From contig NZ_FXUY01000001.1 in NCBI RefSeq assembly GCF_900182985.1, positions 1,736,001 to 1,800,000 on the forward strand: a stretch of 64,000 nucleotides of DNA, read 5' to 3'. The notes under the pieces are model-generated. The model did not search any database. It worked only from the letters and a program-made list of their open reading frames with translations, and had not been told where the DNA came from. Origin of the DNA: Pseudomonas helmanticensis (GTDB taxonomy: Bacteria; Pseudomonadota; Gammaproteobacteria; Pseudomonadales; Pseudomonadaceae). Below, piece after piece: positions 7,882-15,516 of this stretch (position 1 is its first letter; every line of letters begins with the position of its first letter). A program made the translations under genes and the position numbers.

Positions 7882-8625
7882 TCAGCCGCGCTGTGGCAGA
7901 CGCGTCGACATCAGCGCCTGAAGCTTTTGCGGGTCAGCGATGAACGCCTGATGAATGCTGCGCGATTGGGCGCCAGCGACGACCTCATCGTTGATGCCGG
8001 CCTCGATCGCATCCAGTGCGTCAGTCACCACCTCGAGCGGGCTCAGGCGTGGTTCCGGGAGCTTTGCGCCCATCGCCGTTTCGGTCTGCACCGCCAGCAC
8101 GCCGACCACCTGAGTACCCTGCCCGGCCAACTCGGCACGCAAACTGCGCGTCAGTGACAGGCCCGCAGCTTTCGAGGCGGAGTACGTTGCTGCCATCGGC
8201 AGGCTAACCAGCGAGAGCATCGACAACATGTTCAACACCGCGCCACCGGAGGCCGCGAGAACCGGCGCGAACGCTCGGGTCAGGGCCAATGGGCCGAAGT
8301 AATTCACTTCCATTTCCAGGCGAGCGTCGAGCATGTCCGGCGCGCTGATGGCGCCGTCGAACGCGGCATACCCGGCGTTATTGATCAGCAACGTGACATC
8401 GGCGGCCACACTGGCAGCGGCAGCCACCTGATCGGGATCAGTCACGTCGAGCGGCAGCGGCACCAGGCGGCGATCACCGCTCTTGAGCAGGTCGGCCAGC
8501 GCAGCGGTGTCGCGCACGGCAACGTAGACTTTCGCCGCGCCACGCTTGAGCAGTTCTTCGGCAAAGGTACGGCCAATGCCGCGGTTGGCACCGGTGACCA
8601 GGGCAATCGAATGGGCGATTTGCAT
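7882..8625 (-). CDS. SDR family oxidoreductase
   Basis: The 247-aa product is a classical short-chain dehydrogenase: cofactor motif TGANRGIG at residues 11-18, NNAG in the middle and the catalytic YSASK pair with an upstream serine. It would oxidise or reduce a small alcohol or carbonyl with NAD(P)H. The start at 8625 follows GAGGAAC at correct spacing. It heads the three-gene minus-strand group and is divergent from a LysR gene 165 bases away, which is its most likely regulator. The substrate is unknown. Confidence 0.9.
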   Translation of the reverse strand: MQIAHSIALVTGANRGIGRTFAEELLKRGAAKVYVAVRDTAALADLLKSGDRRLVPLPLDVTDPDQVAAAASVAADVTLLINNAGYAAFDGAISAPDMLDARLEMEVNYFGPLALTRAFAPVLAASGGAVLNMLSMLSLVSLPMAATYSASKAAGLSLTRSLRAELAGQGTQVVGVLAVQTETAMGAKLPEPRLSPLEVVTDALDAIEAGINDEVVAGAQSRSIHQAFIADPQKLQALMSTRLPQRG

Positions 8626-8789
8626 GATGTGTTCCTCGAAGCTCGATAAGGGCAAGTTGCGGAGTTGGCGGCCGTGCCGCGTGTCCGATGTGGCCAATAT
8701 CCACGCTTCGACTCATGCTCGGTAGCCAGTGAATTGGGCTAAGATTTATCTCGATCCAGCATCAATCCTCCGCGCACACGGGAACCGGC

Positions 8790-9698
8790 ATGCCACTCAA
8801 AGACCTTCACAGCCTGCGGCTCTACACCCGCGTCGCACGCCTGGGCAGTTTCTCGGCCGCCGCGCGCGAGGCGGGCCTGACGCAATCCCAGGTGTCGCGA
8901 ATGATTGCCGAGCTGGAAGCCAGCCTCGGCGCCCGGCTGCTGTCGCGCACCACCCGCGCGGTGGTGCCGACCGAAGCGGGCCTGGAGTTTCTGGCGCGGA
9001 TGGAGCCAATCCTTGCCGCCGTCGACGATGCGGAAAACAGCGTGCGCGAAACCGGTGAACTACGCGGATTGCTGCGCATCGGTATGCCGTCGACGATGGC
9101 TATTCGGGTGATCATCCCGCGCTTGTCAGCGTTCACCGAACGCCACCCGCAACTGCACCTCGAACTGATGCTCGAAGATCAGTGGCAGGACATGGTCAAG
9201 GAAGCGGTCGATGTCGGGATTCGCGTCGGTAAACTGCCGGATCTGGCCGGCACGGCGAAGCTGATTGGCAGCATGCAACGAATCGTCGTGGCGTCCGCCG
9301 CCTATCTCGCGCGGCACGGCACGCCGCAACGCCCCGAGGAACTGGAACAACACCGGATCATCGGCGGGCCGGCGGCGGCGCAGGCTTCATCCTGGCAATT
9401 CGAGCGCGACGGCGCGACCACGTCGGTCAGTCTGACGGCGCAGATTTCGGTCAACGATACTGCCGGCGCATTGGCCGCGGCCGTGGCTGACTTGGGAGTC
9501 ACCTCGACCACGTCCTGGGCCTGCGCGCAGGAGGTGCAGGACGGCACATTGCTGCAGTTATTGCCGGCATGGAAAATGGCCGACTTGCCGGTTCATGCCT
9601 ACTTTCCCATGGGCCGCGCGACACGTCTGGCGGCGCGCGCGTTCGCTGATTTTCTCGCCAGCGCACTCGAACAACCACCCACCCTTTCAGGGCAATGA
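8790..9698 (+). CDS. LysR family transcriptional regulator
   Basis: This 302-aa LysR protein has the helix-turn-helix in residues 1-60 ([20 protein letters not shown], then [14 protein letters not shown]) and a CrgA-like effector domain. It is transcribed away from the SDR-carbonic anhydrase-NmrA group and is followed after one base by the GST gene, so regulator and GST are co-transcribed. The divergent layout suggests it controls the SDR operon; the effector is unknown. Confidence 0.92.
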   Translation: MPLKDLHSLRLYTRVARLGSFSAAAREAGLTQSQVSRMIAELEASLGARLLSRTTRAVVPTEAGLEFLARMEPILAAVDDAENSVRETGELRGLLRIGMPSTMAIRVIIPRLSAFTERHPQLHLELMLEDQWQDMVKEAVDVGIRVGKLPDLAGTAKLIGSMQRIVVASAAYLARHGTPQRPEELEQHRIIGGPAAAQASSWQFERDGATTSVSLTAQISVNDTAGALAAAVADLGVTSTTSWACAQEVQDGTLLQLLPAWKMADLPVHAYFPMGRATRLAARAFADFLASALEQPPTLSGQ

Positions 9699-9699
9699 C

Positions 9700-10323
9700 A
9701 TGCTGCGAATACTCGGCAAGGCCTCATCGATCAACGTGCGCAAAGTGCTGTGGACTTGCGCCGAATTGCACATCCCGTTCGAGCGTGAAGACTGGGGTTC
9801 GGGGTTCAAATCGACGAATACCCCGGAGTTCCTCGCGCTGAACCCGTGCGCGATGGTGCCGGTGATTGAGGACGGGGATTTCACGCTGTGGGAATCGAAT
9901 ACGATCATCCGTTATCTGGTCGCGCGTTACGGCGGCGCGCAGCTTTATCCGGCTGAGCCGATGGCCCGGGCGCGGGTCGATCAGTGGATTGACTGGCAGG
10001 CTGCGGAGCTGAATCGCTCGTGGTCGTATCCGCTGATGTCCCTGGTGCGCAAGTCGCCGGATTATCAGGACAGCGCTGCGCTGGCGGTCGGGATCGAACA
10101 ATGGTCGAAGAACATGCAGATTCTTGATCGCCAGCTGCAATCGACCGGTGCTTACGTCAGTGGCGAAGAGTTTTCACTGGCCGATATCCCGATCGGGTTG
10201 TCGGTGAATCGCTGGTTTGAAACGCCGCTGAAACATCCGCACTTGCCCGCCGTCAGCGCCTACTACGATCGCTTGAACCAGCGCGAGGGCTATCGCCTGT
10301 ACGGGCGAAACGGCACGCCATGA
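9700..10323 (+). CDS. Glutathione S-transferase family protein
   Basis: The 207-aa protein has an N-terminal thioredoxin-like domain ([18 protein letters not shown], with Ser10/Ser11 as likely glutathione-activating residues, the cis-Pro in [12 protein letters not shown], and the [10 protein letters not shown] glutathione-contact segment) and a helical C-terminal domain. It would conjugate or use glutathione in the cytoplasm. The ATG at 9700 begins one base after the LysR stop and lies in a short ribosome-binding region inside the LysR end (TTTCAGGGCA), showing tight coupling. A strong terminator follows the stop. Confidence 0.9.
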   Translation: MLRILGKASSINVRKVLWTCAELHIPFEREDWGSGFKSTNTPEFLALNPCAMVPVIEDGDFTLWESNTIIRYLVARYGGAQLYPAEPMARARVDQWIDWQAAELNRSWSYPLMSLVRKSPDYQDSAALAVGIEQWSKNMQILDRQLQSTGAYVSGEEFSLADIPIGLSVNRWFETPLKHPHLPAVSAYYDRLNQREGYRLYGRNGTP

Positions 10324-10325
10324 CG

Positions 10326-10368
10326 CAAAAAGCCGCTGATCCCGAATCGCGGAATCAGCGGTTTTTTA
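10326..10368. terminator. Bidirectional rho-independent terminator
   Basis: CCGCTGAT (10333-10340) pairs with ATCAGCGG (10354-10361); the stem is flanked by AAAAAG on the left and a T run on the right, so it can end the GST transcript on the plus strand and the molbindin transcript on the minus strand. Confidence 0.9.
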
Positions 10369-10385
10369 TTTGCCTGAAAGCTAAA

Positions 10386-10814
10386 TCAGGCTGGAACGCC
10401 CAGGATGATGTGCGAAGCCTTGATCACCGCCGTGGCGCTGACGCCTTTGGCCAGGCCCAGCTCGGTAACGGCATCGCGGGTCACGATCGAGTAGACCTTG
10501 GAGCCGCCAGCCAGCTCGATGACCACTTCGGCGTTGACCGCACCGTCAGTCACGCTCAGCACTTTGCCTTCCAGGCAGTTGCGCGCCGAGAGGCGGATGT
10601 CGCTGGACTCGGTCATCAGCATGACCCATGGCGCCTTGACCAGCGCAACGGCTTCTTTGCCGACGGCGATGCCGAGGTTCTTGATGCTTTCCATGGTCAC
10701 GACTGCAACCAACAGCTCACCGCCAGCCAGGGTCAGTACCACTTCGGCGTTGACGGCGCCGGCCTGAACATTGCTGACTTTGCCTTTGAATACGTTGCGT
10801 GCACTGACTTTCAT
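10386..10814 (-). CDS. Molbindin: tandem TOBE (Mop) domain protein
   Basis: The 142-aa product is two Mop/TOBE repeats of about 68 residues, each starting LSARN or VSARN and containing a V-x-GAVNAEVV strand pair. Such molbindins bind molybdate or tungstate in the cytoplasm as oligomers and act as storage or homeostasis proteins. The start at 10814 gives MKVSARNVFKGKV, the usual beginning. A ModE-like palindrome lies 60 bases upstream. The gene stands alone between two oppositely oriented neighbours, sharing a terminator with the GST gene. Confidence 0.93.
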   Translation of the reverse strand: MKVSARNVFKGKVSNVQAGAVNAEVVLTLAGGELLVAVVTMESIKNLGIAVGKEAVALVKAPWVMLMTESSDIRLSARNCLEGKVLSVTDGAVNAEVVIELAGGSKVYSIVTRDAVTELGLAKGVSATAVIKASHIILGVPA

Positions 10815-10873
10815 GCTGGACGTCCTGTTTTTTGACTTTGGAGTTAGGAAACGGCGTGCATCATCGAAGTTGA

Positions 10874-10897
10874 CGCTATATAAAAACAACTACAGCG
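10874..10897 (-). promoter_or_regulatory. ModE-like operator (candidate)
   Basis: CGCTATATA at 10874-10882 faces a degenerate right half TACAGCG at 10891-10897, separated by 8 bases. ModE boxes have CGnTATAT half sites in inverted arrangement. The location upstream of a molybdate-binding protein fits, although the right arm matches poorly. Confidence 0.45.
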
Positions 10898-10954
10898 CTG
10901 CGCCCTGTTGTCACGCCCCCTACATAAAAGCACGCTCTCAAAAAACAGCACGAC

Positions 10955-11635
10955 TCAGATCAGCAGATCTTCATAGAACGCACCGAACGGTCGCGTCGGA
11001 TGAGCGATCTGGATTTCCAGAATCCACACGCCGGCATTCGGTGCCTGCTCGAAATCGCCAAGGTCGCCGCCACGGTGAATCGCATGCGGAAAATCACTGA
11101 CCCGATGCCCCTTGATATTCAGGTTCAACATCCAGCCCATCGCCTCGGCTTGATCCGTCGCATAGCGGTAAAGCTCAACCCCGGATACACCCTCACGCCA
11201 GAACGCCTCGACCCGGTCGAACAGCGCTTTGGCCGCTGCCGCGCAGGCTTTCATTTCCGGGTCCGATCCGCTGGTGTAAGTCGCCCCCGCATCACCTTCG
11301 TGGCCCTGCCAGACCACACCCATGTCGATGAAGAAAATGTCGTCTTCACCGAGCACCGGATCGCCGTCGGAGCGCTGCTTGAAGGTTTTCAGGGTGTTGG
11401 CGCCGAAGCGAATCAGCAGCGGATGCCAGATCCGGTCCATGCCCAGTTCGGCGAGGATTTCCTTGCCACGCGCCGTCGCTTCGGACTCCAGCATGCCCGG
11501 TTTGATCACTGCGGCGATGGCATCGACGGCCTTCCAGGTCAGCTGCTGGGCATGGCGCATGGTGTCCAGGACAAAACGTTCGCCGACCGCCTCCTTACCG
11601 CTCAGGGCTGCATTTTCGCTCAGGGCTGTACTCAT
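10955..11635 (-). CDS. M24 family metallopeptidase (aminopeptidase P-like fold)
   Basis: The 226-aa protein is a stand-alone pita-bread M24 domain. The five metal ligands can be placed: Asp104 in FIDMG, Asp115 in GDAGATY, a histidine in the KGHRVSDFPHAIH segment (residues 176-187), Glu207 in ILEIQI and Glu222 in YEDLL. It lacks the N-terminal domain of prolidase or Xaa-Pro aminopeptidase and so is nearer to methionine-aminopeptidase-sized members. Family enzymes cleave N-terminal residues or act on amidino compounds; this one's substrate is unknown. Upstream (11640-11717) lie nested palindromes that may be an operator. Confidence 0.85.
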   Translation of the reverse strand: MSTALSENAALSGKEAVGERFVLDTMRHAQQLTWKAVDAIAAVIKPGMLESEATARGKEILAELGMDRIWHPLLIRFGANTLKTFKQRSDGDPVLGEDDIFFIDMGVVWQGHEGDAGATYTSGSDPEMKACAAAAKALFDRVEAFWREGVSGVELYRYATDQAEAMGWMLNLNIKGHRVSDFPHAIHRGGDLGDFEQAPNAGVWILEIQIAHPTRPFGAFYEDLLI

Positions 11636-11656
11636 TTCCTCGTCCTCATGGCTGCG

Positions 11657-11716
11657 CTGTATAGTTTTTTATATTGCGAAACTTCGATAAAGATACAGCC
11701 ATGACACAAAGTGTCA
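11657..11716. promoter_or_regulatory. Nested dyads upstream of the M24 gene
   Basis: Between the LysR stop and the M24 start are GCTGTAT...ATACAGC arms enclosing CGAAACTTCG, followed by TGACACAAAGTGTCA (11702-11716), a perfect 6-bp dyad with a 3-base spacer. The latter resembles GntR- or IclR-type operators. The function is inferred only from position. Confidence 0.4.
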
Positions 11717-11717
11717 A

Positions 11718-12602
11718 TTACTCTTCTGCGCGCACCACGCCACGCTCTTCGAGCAGCCGCACGAACATGCTCAAACTGCGCGACACCGTCCCCCGACGCC
11801 ATACCAGCCACGTCGTCAGGTAGCGAAAATCCGCCGCCAGCGGCCAGACGCTGACGGTTGCACTGCCCGGCATGCTCTGCAGCATCTTGCGTGGCATCAG
11901 GGCCAGACCGGCACCAGCGCTGACGCAGGCGAGCATGCCGTGATACGACTCCATTTCGAAGATTTTGCCGGGCACGGCGGCGTCGGTACTGAACCATTTC
12001 TCAAAGTGATGCCGGTAGGAGCAGTTGGAGCGGAAGGCATAGATGTTCTCGCCATTCACATCCGCCGCACGCTTTACCGGAGCGTGATTGAGCGGCGCGA
12101 TGATGACCATTTCTTCCTCGAAGGCCGGCACGCCTTCCAGCGTCGGATGCAGCACCGGGCCGTCGACGAATGCTGCCGCGAGACGCCCGGAAAGCACGCC
12201 GTCGATCATCGTCCCGGACGGCCCGGTGGAAAGGTCCAGATCAACTTTCGGGTGCAACTGGTTATAAGCCGCGAGCAGTTCGGGAATGCGCACCGCCGCC
12301 GTGCTTTCCAGCGAACCCAAAGGAAACGCGCCCTGCGGTTCTTCGCCCGCTACGGTGGCGCGCGCTTCTTGTACCAGGTCGAGAATGCGCCGCGCGTACT
12401 CGAGAAAACTCCACCCCGCCGGCGACAGGCGCAAACGGCTTTTCTCGCGAATAAACAGATCGACACCGAGATCCTGCTCAAGCTGCTTGATCCGCGTGGT
12501 CAGGTTCGACGGCACGCGATGGATCTGCGCAGCGGCGGCGCTGATGCTGCCGTGCTCGGCAACGGCCTTGAAAATTTCCAGTTGCACCAGATCCACAGTC
12601 AT
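11718..12602 (-). CDS. ptrR: LysR family regulator, PtrR (YneJ)-like
   Basis: The 294-aa regulator has a LysR helix-turn-helix with the distinctive segment [20 protein letters not shown] and then [10 protein letters not shown]. This opening and the position divergent from a Sad-type succinate-semialdehyde dehydrogenase match the PtrR(YneJ)-sad(yneI) pair of enterobacteria, where PtrR links putrescine or glutamate use to sad. The start at 12602 is preferred over 12659 because it leaves [11 protein letters not shown], the normal LysR beginning, with TTGGAG just upstream. A perfect inverted repeat in the 97-base intergenic gap is the likely binding site. Confidence 0.85.
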   Translation of the reverse strand: MTVDLVQLEIFKAVAEHGSISAAAAQIHRVPSNLTTRIKQLEQDLGVDLFIREKSRLRLSPAGWSFLEYARRILDLVQEARATVAGEEPQGAFPLGSLESTAAVRIPELLAAYNQLHPKVDLDLSTGPSGTMIDGVLSGRLAAAFVDGPVLHPTLEGVPAFEEEMVIIAPLNHAPVKRAADVNGENIYAFRSNCSYRHHFEKWFSTDAAVPGKIFEMESYHGMLACVSAGAGLALMPRKMLQSMPGSATVSVWPLAADFRYLTTWLVWRRGTVSRSLSMFVRLLEERGVVRAEE

Positions 12603-12608
12603 TCTCCA

Positions 12609-12625
12609 ATCGTGAAAGAAACGAT
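12609..12625. promoter_or_regulatory. Candidate LysR operator between ptrR and sad
   Basis: ATCGT-N7-ACGAT is a perfect 5-bp inverted repeat in the divergent intergenic region, with a spacing close to LysR T-N11-A boxes. It lies at the ptrR 5' end and about 75 bases from the sad start. Confidence 0.5.
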
Positions 12626-12699
12626 CTTTATTATTCAGTTTCCAGAAAACAAACACCACCCTACTCTAGGCTCATCCGACGAACATGCAGGACGAAGCC

Positions 12700-14091
12700 A
12701 TGAGCCAGATTTCCAGCCAGACCCACGCCATCTCGATCAACCCAGCCACCGGCGAGCAGATCGGCCATTACGCCTTTGAATCCGCCGCCGCCCTCGATGC
12801 CGCGCTGACTCGTGCAGCCTTTGGCTTCGGCAAGTGGAAGCGCAAGCCGTTGCAGGATCGTTCGCGCCTGTTGACCGCTCTGGCCGCTGCGCTGCGTGAA
12901 ACCAGCGATGCCATGGCGACGATGATCACTCAGGAAATGGGCAAGCCGATCGCTCAGGCTCGCGGCGAAATCGAGAAATGCGCCAAGCTCTGCGAGTGGT
13001 ACGCCGAAAACGGGCCGGCCATGCTCGACGCGGAACCGACTCAGGTCGAAGGCGGCAAGGCGCGCATCGAGTACCGCCCACTCGGCCCGATCCTCGCCGT
13101 GATGCCGTGGAACTTCCCGATCTGGCAAGTGCTGCGCGGCGCCGTGCCAGCGCTGATCGCCGGCAACACCTACGTGCTCAAGCACGCGCCGAATGTGATG
13201 GGCAGCGCCTACCTGTTGCGCGATGCCTTCACCCGCGCCGGTTTCGCCGAAGGCGTGTTTGAAGTGATCAACGTCACCCCGCAAGGCGTGTCCAGCGCCA
13301 TCGCTGACCCGCGCATTGCCGCTGTGACGCTGACCGGCAGCGTGCGTGCCGGCATGGCCATCGGCGCGCAGGCCGGTGCTGCATTGAAGAAATGCGTATT
13401 GGAATTGGGCGGTTCCGACCCGTTCATCGTGCTCAACGATGCCAATCTGGATGAAGCGGTACAAGCTGCGGTCATCGGTCGTTACCAGAACTCCGGTCAA
13501 GTTTGCGCAGCGGCAAAACGCTTGATCATCGAAGAAGGCGTGGTTGAAGAATTCACTCGCAAATTCGTCGAAGCCACACGCAAGCTGAAAGTCGGCGATC
13601 CGTTGGCCGCCGACACGTACATCGGCCCGATGGCGCGCTTCGACCTGCGCGACGAACTCGATCAGCAAGTGCGCGACACCCTGGAAGAAGGCGCGACGCT
13701 ATTGCTTGGCGGCGGCAAAGCCGCAGGCGCTGGCAACTATTACGAACCCACCGTGCTGGCCGACGTCACCGACCGCATGACCTCGTTCAAACAGGAACTG
13801 TTCGGCCCGGTCGCGTCGATCATCACCGCCCGCGATTGCGCCCACGCAGTAGCGCTGGCCAACGACAGCGAGTTCGGCCTGACCGCGACGATCTACACCG
13901 CCAACGTGCAACTGGCCCAGCAACTGACCAGTGAACTGGAAACCGGCGGCGTGTTCATCAACGGCTACTCCGCCAGCGACCCGCGCGTGACCTTCGGCGG
14001 CGTGAAAAAAAGCGGTTTCGGCCGCGAGCTGTCGCACTTCGGCGTACGCGAATTCTGCAACGCGCAAACCGTGTGGCTCGATCGCAAGTAA
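12700..14091 (+). CDS. sad: NAD-dependent succinate-semialdehyde dehydrogenase, Sad/YneI type
   Basis: The 463-aa protein is an aldehyde dehydrogenase with the WNFP cofactor motif (VMPWNFPIWQV), the general base in LELGGSDPF and the catalytic cysteine in NSGQVCAAAKR. The lack of an N-terminal extension and the KPLQDRSRLL/EMGKPIAQARGE segments are those of Sad/YneI enzymes, which oxidise succinate semialdehyde to succinate in putrescine and GABA breakdown. An in-frame ATG at 12685 is possible; 12700 is preferred because AGGACG lies 5 bases upstream. The divergent PtrR-like regulator supports the assignment. Confidence 0.88.
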   Translation: MSQISSQTHAISINPATGEQIGHYAFESAAALDAALTRAAFGFGKWKRKPLQDRSRLLTALAAALRETSDAMATMITQEMGKPIAQARGEIEKCAKLCEWYAENGPAMLDAEPTQVEGGKARIEYRPLGPILAVMPWNFPIWQVLRGAVPALIAGNTYVLKHAPNVMGSAYLLRDAFTRAGFAEGVFEVINVTPQGVSSAIADPRIAAVTLTGSVRAGMAIGAQAGAALKKCVLELGGSDPFIVLNDANLDEAVQAAVIGRYQNSGQVCAAAKRLIIEEGVVEEFTRKFVEATRKLKVGDPLAADTYIGPMARFDLRDELDQQVRDTLEEGATLLLGGGKAAGAGNYYEPTVLADVTDRMTSFKQELFGPVASIITARDCAHAVALANDSEFGLTATIYTANVQLAQQLTSELETGGVFINGYSASDPRVTFGGVKKSGFGRELSHFGVREFCNAQTVWLDRK

Positions 14092-14106
14092 CCGACCTGA
14101 CGCCAT

Positions 14107-14190
14107 GTAGGAGCTGCCGAAGGCTGCGATCTGTTGATCTTGTCTTTTAAAAAACAACATCAAAAGATCGCAGCCTGCGGCAGCTCCTAC
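14107..14190. repeat. Inverted repeat pair of the GGAGCTGCCGAAGGCTGCGATC family
   Basis: GTAGGAGCTGCCGAAGGCTG and its near-complement at the right end enclose about 30 bases including TTTTAAAAAA. The same palindrome occurs at 47586, 56290 and 62562. It sits right after sad and may act as its transcript end. Confidence 0.9.
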
Positions 14191-14236
14191 GGGGGAGCGT
14201 CTATAGTGATCAGGTCTTTGCTGTCGAGCGTTGTCC

Positions 14237-14833
14237 ATGGTCAACACTGAACACCTGATCATCTGCGAGCACTGCGATTGTGTGTATGAAAAAGCCGTGC
14301 TCGGCAAACACCAGAAAACCCTGTGCGCACGCTGCGGCGGTGTCCTGCAGCGTTTCAACGGCCTGAGCGTCGAACAACGCCTGGCGTTGACGTTCACGGC
14401 CGCCATGTTGTGGCTGTTCGCCAATTTCTACCCGGTGATGAGCATCAGCATGAAAGGCCTGAAAAACAGCGCGACGCTGTGGGACTCGGTGCTGGCGCTG
14501 AGTCAGGGGCCGATTACCTTTATCGCCATGGTTGCGGCCATTGCCATCATCATTGCGCCGGCGTTTCAACTGGTGTTGCTGGTGTGGGTGCTGAGCTTCG
14601 CGCTCTCCTCGCGACGGGCGCCGGGGTTCAAGCTGTGCATGCGCTGGCTGGAAACCCTGCGCCCGTGGAGCATGCTTGAAGTGTGTCTGCTGGGCGCGAT
14701 GGTGGCAGTGTTCAAACTCGCCGGACTGCTCGACGTGTTGCCCGGCATCGGCCTGTTTGCGCTGGCGGTGCTGAGCCTGATGATGATCCGCATTGCCGGC
14801 CGCGACATTCGCGATCTCTGGGACATTCTATGA
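14237..14833 (+). CDS. pqiA: PqiA-domain inner-membrane protein (first of two)
   Basis: The 198-aa protein has a zinc-ribbon-like start with CEHCDC and CARCGG pairs (residues 11-38), then about four membrane segments (LALTFTAAMLWLFANFYPVM and later ones) as in PqiA/LetA half-domains. Such proteins work with an MCE protein in lipid transport between inner and outer membranes. ATG at 14237 is chosen over the TTG at 14231. The stop overlaps the next gene by 4 bases, so together the two form the equivalent of a two-domain LetA. No MCE gene follows. Confidence 0.87.
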   Translation: MVNTEHLIICEHCDCVYEKAVLGKHQKTLCARCGGVLQRFNGLSVEQRLALTFTAAMLWLFANFYPVMSISMKGLKNSATLWDSVLALSQGPITFIAMVAAIAIIIAPAFQLVLLVWVLSFALSSRRAPGFKLCMRWLETLRPWSMLEVCLLGAMVAVFKLAGLLDVLPGIGLFALAVLSLMMIRIAGRDIRDLWDIL

Positions 14834-15516
14834 AGCGGCCACCGACTGCCAGCGAACTCGACCTGTGCCTGTGCCACAGCTGCGGGCTGGCCTGCGACAT
14901 GACTGGCGAGCCGCACGAATGCCCGCGTTGCGATGCGCCGCTGCATCGGCGCAAGACCAACTCGCTGACGCGCACCTGGGCCTACATGCTCGCCGCGCTG
15001 GCATTTTATGTGCCGGCCAATCTGCTGCCGGTGATGAACACCACCATGCTCGGCAGTGGCGCCGACAGCACAATCATGAGCGGCGTCCTGGAGTTCTGGG
15101 AAGCGGGCGCGTGGGATATCGCGCTGATCATTTTCATCGCCAGTATCGCCGTGCCGGGGATCAAGTTCGTCGCCCTGACGTTACTGCTGACTACCGTACA
15201 GCGTGACAGCGCCTGGGCGCGCAAGGAGCGTTCAAAGCTGTACCGCTTCGTCGAGCTGATCGGTTACTGGTCGATGCTCGACGTGCTGGTGGTGGCGTTG
15301 GTCGCGGCGCTGGTGAAATTCCAGGCCCTGGGCGACATCGAGCCACGACCGGGCATCCTGTTTTTCGGCCTGGTCGTGGTGTTCACCATGCTCGCGGCGA
15401 TGAGCTTCGATCCACGGCTGATCTGGGACAAGGACTCGGACCAATCGCTCAGCGACGCTGAACCTCAAGCAGCACCTGCAACGGATGGCGCAGCGCCTGA
15501 TCCGACTGGCGCTTGA
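14830..15516 (+). CDS. pqiA: PqiA-domain inner-membrane protein (second of two)
   Basis: The 228-aa product repeats the same architecture: CHSCGLAC and CPRCDAPL cysteine pairs (residues 15-41), then about four membrane segments beginning AYMLAALAFYVPANLLPVM, and a hydrophilic tail rich in Asp, Ala and Pro. It starts within the previous stop (ATGA). The last 68 bases overlap the 3' end of the convergent YdiJ-type gene. In many pseudomonads these two genes are followed by pqiB and pqiC; here they are not, so the MCE partner would have to come from another locus. Confidence 0.87.
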   Translation: MKRPPTASELDLCLCHSCGLACDMTGEPHECPRCDAPLHRRKTNSLTRTWAYMLAALAFYVPANLLPVMNTTMLGSGADSTIMSGVLEFWEAGAWDIALIIFIASIAVPGIKFVALTLLLTTVQRDSAWARKERSKLYRFVELIGYWSMLDVLVVALVAALVKFQALGDIEPRPGILFFGLVVVFTMLAAMSFDPRLIWDKDSDQSLSDAEPQAAPATDGAAPDPTGA

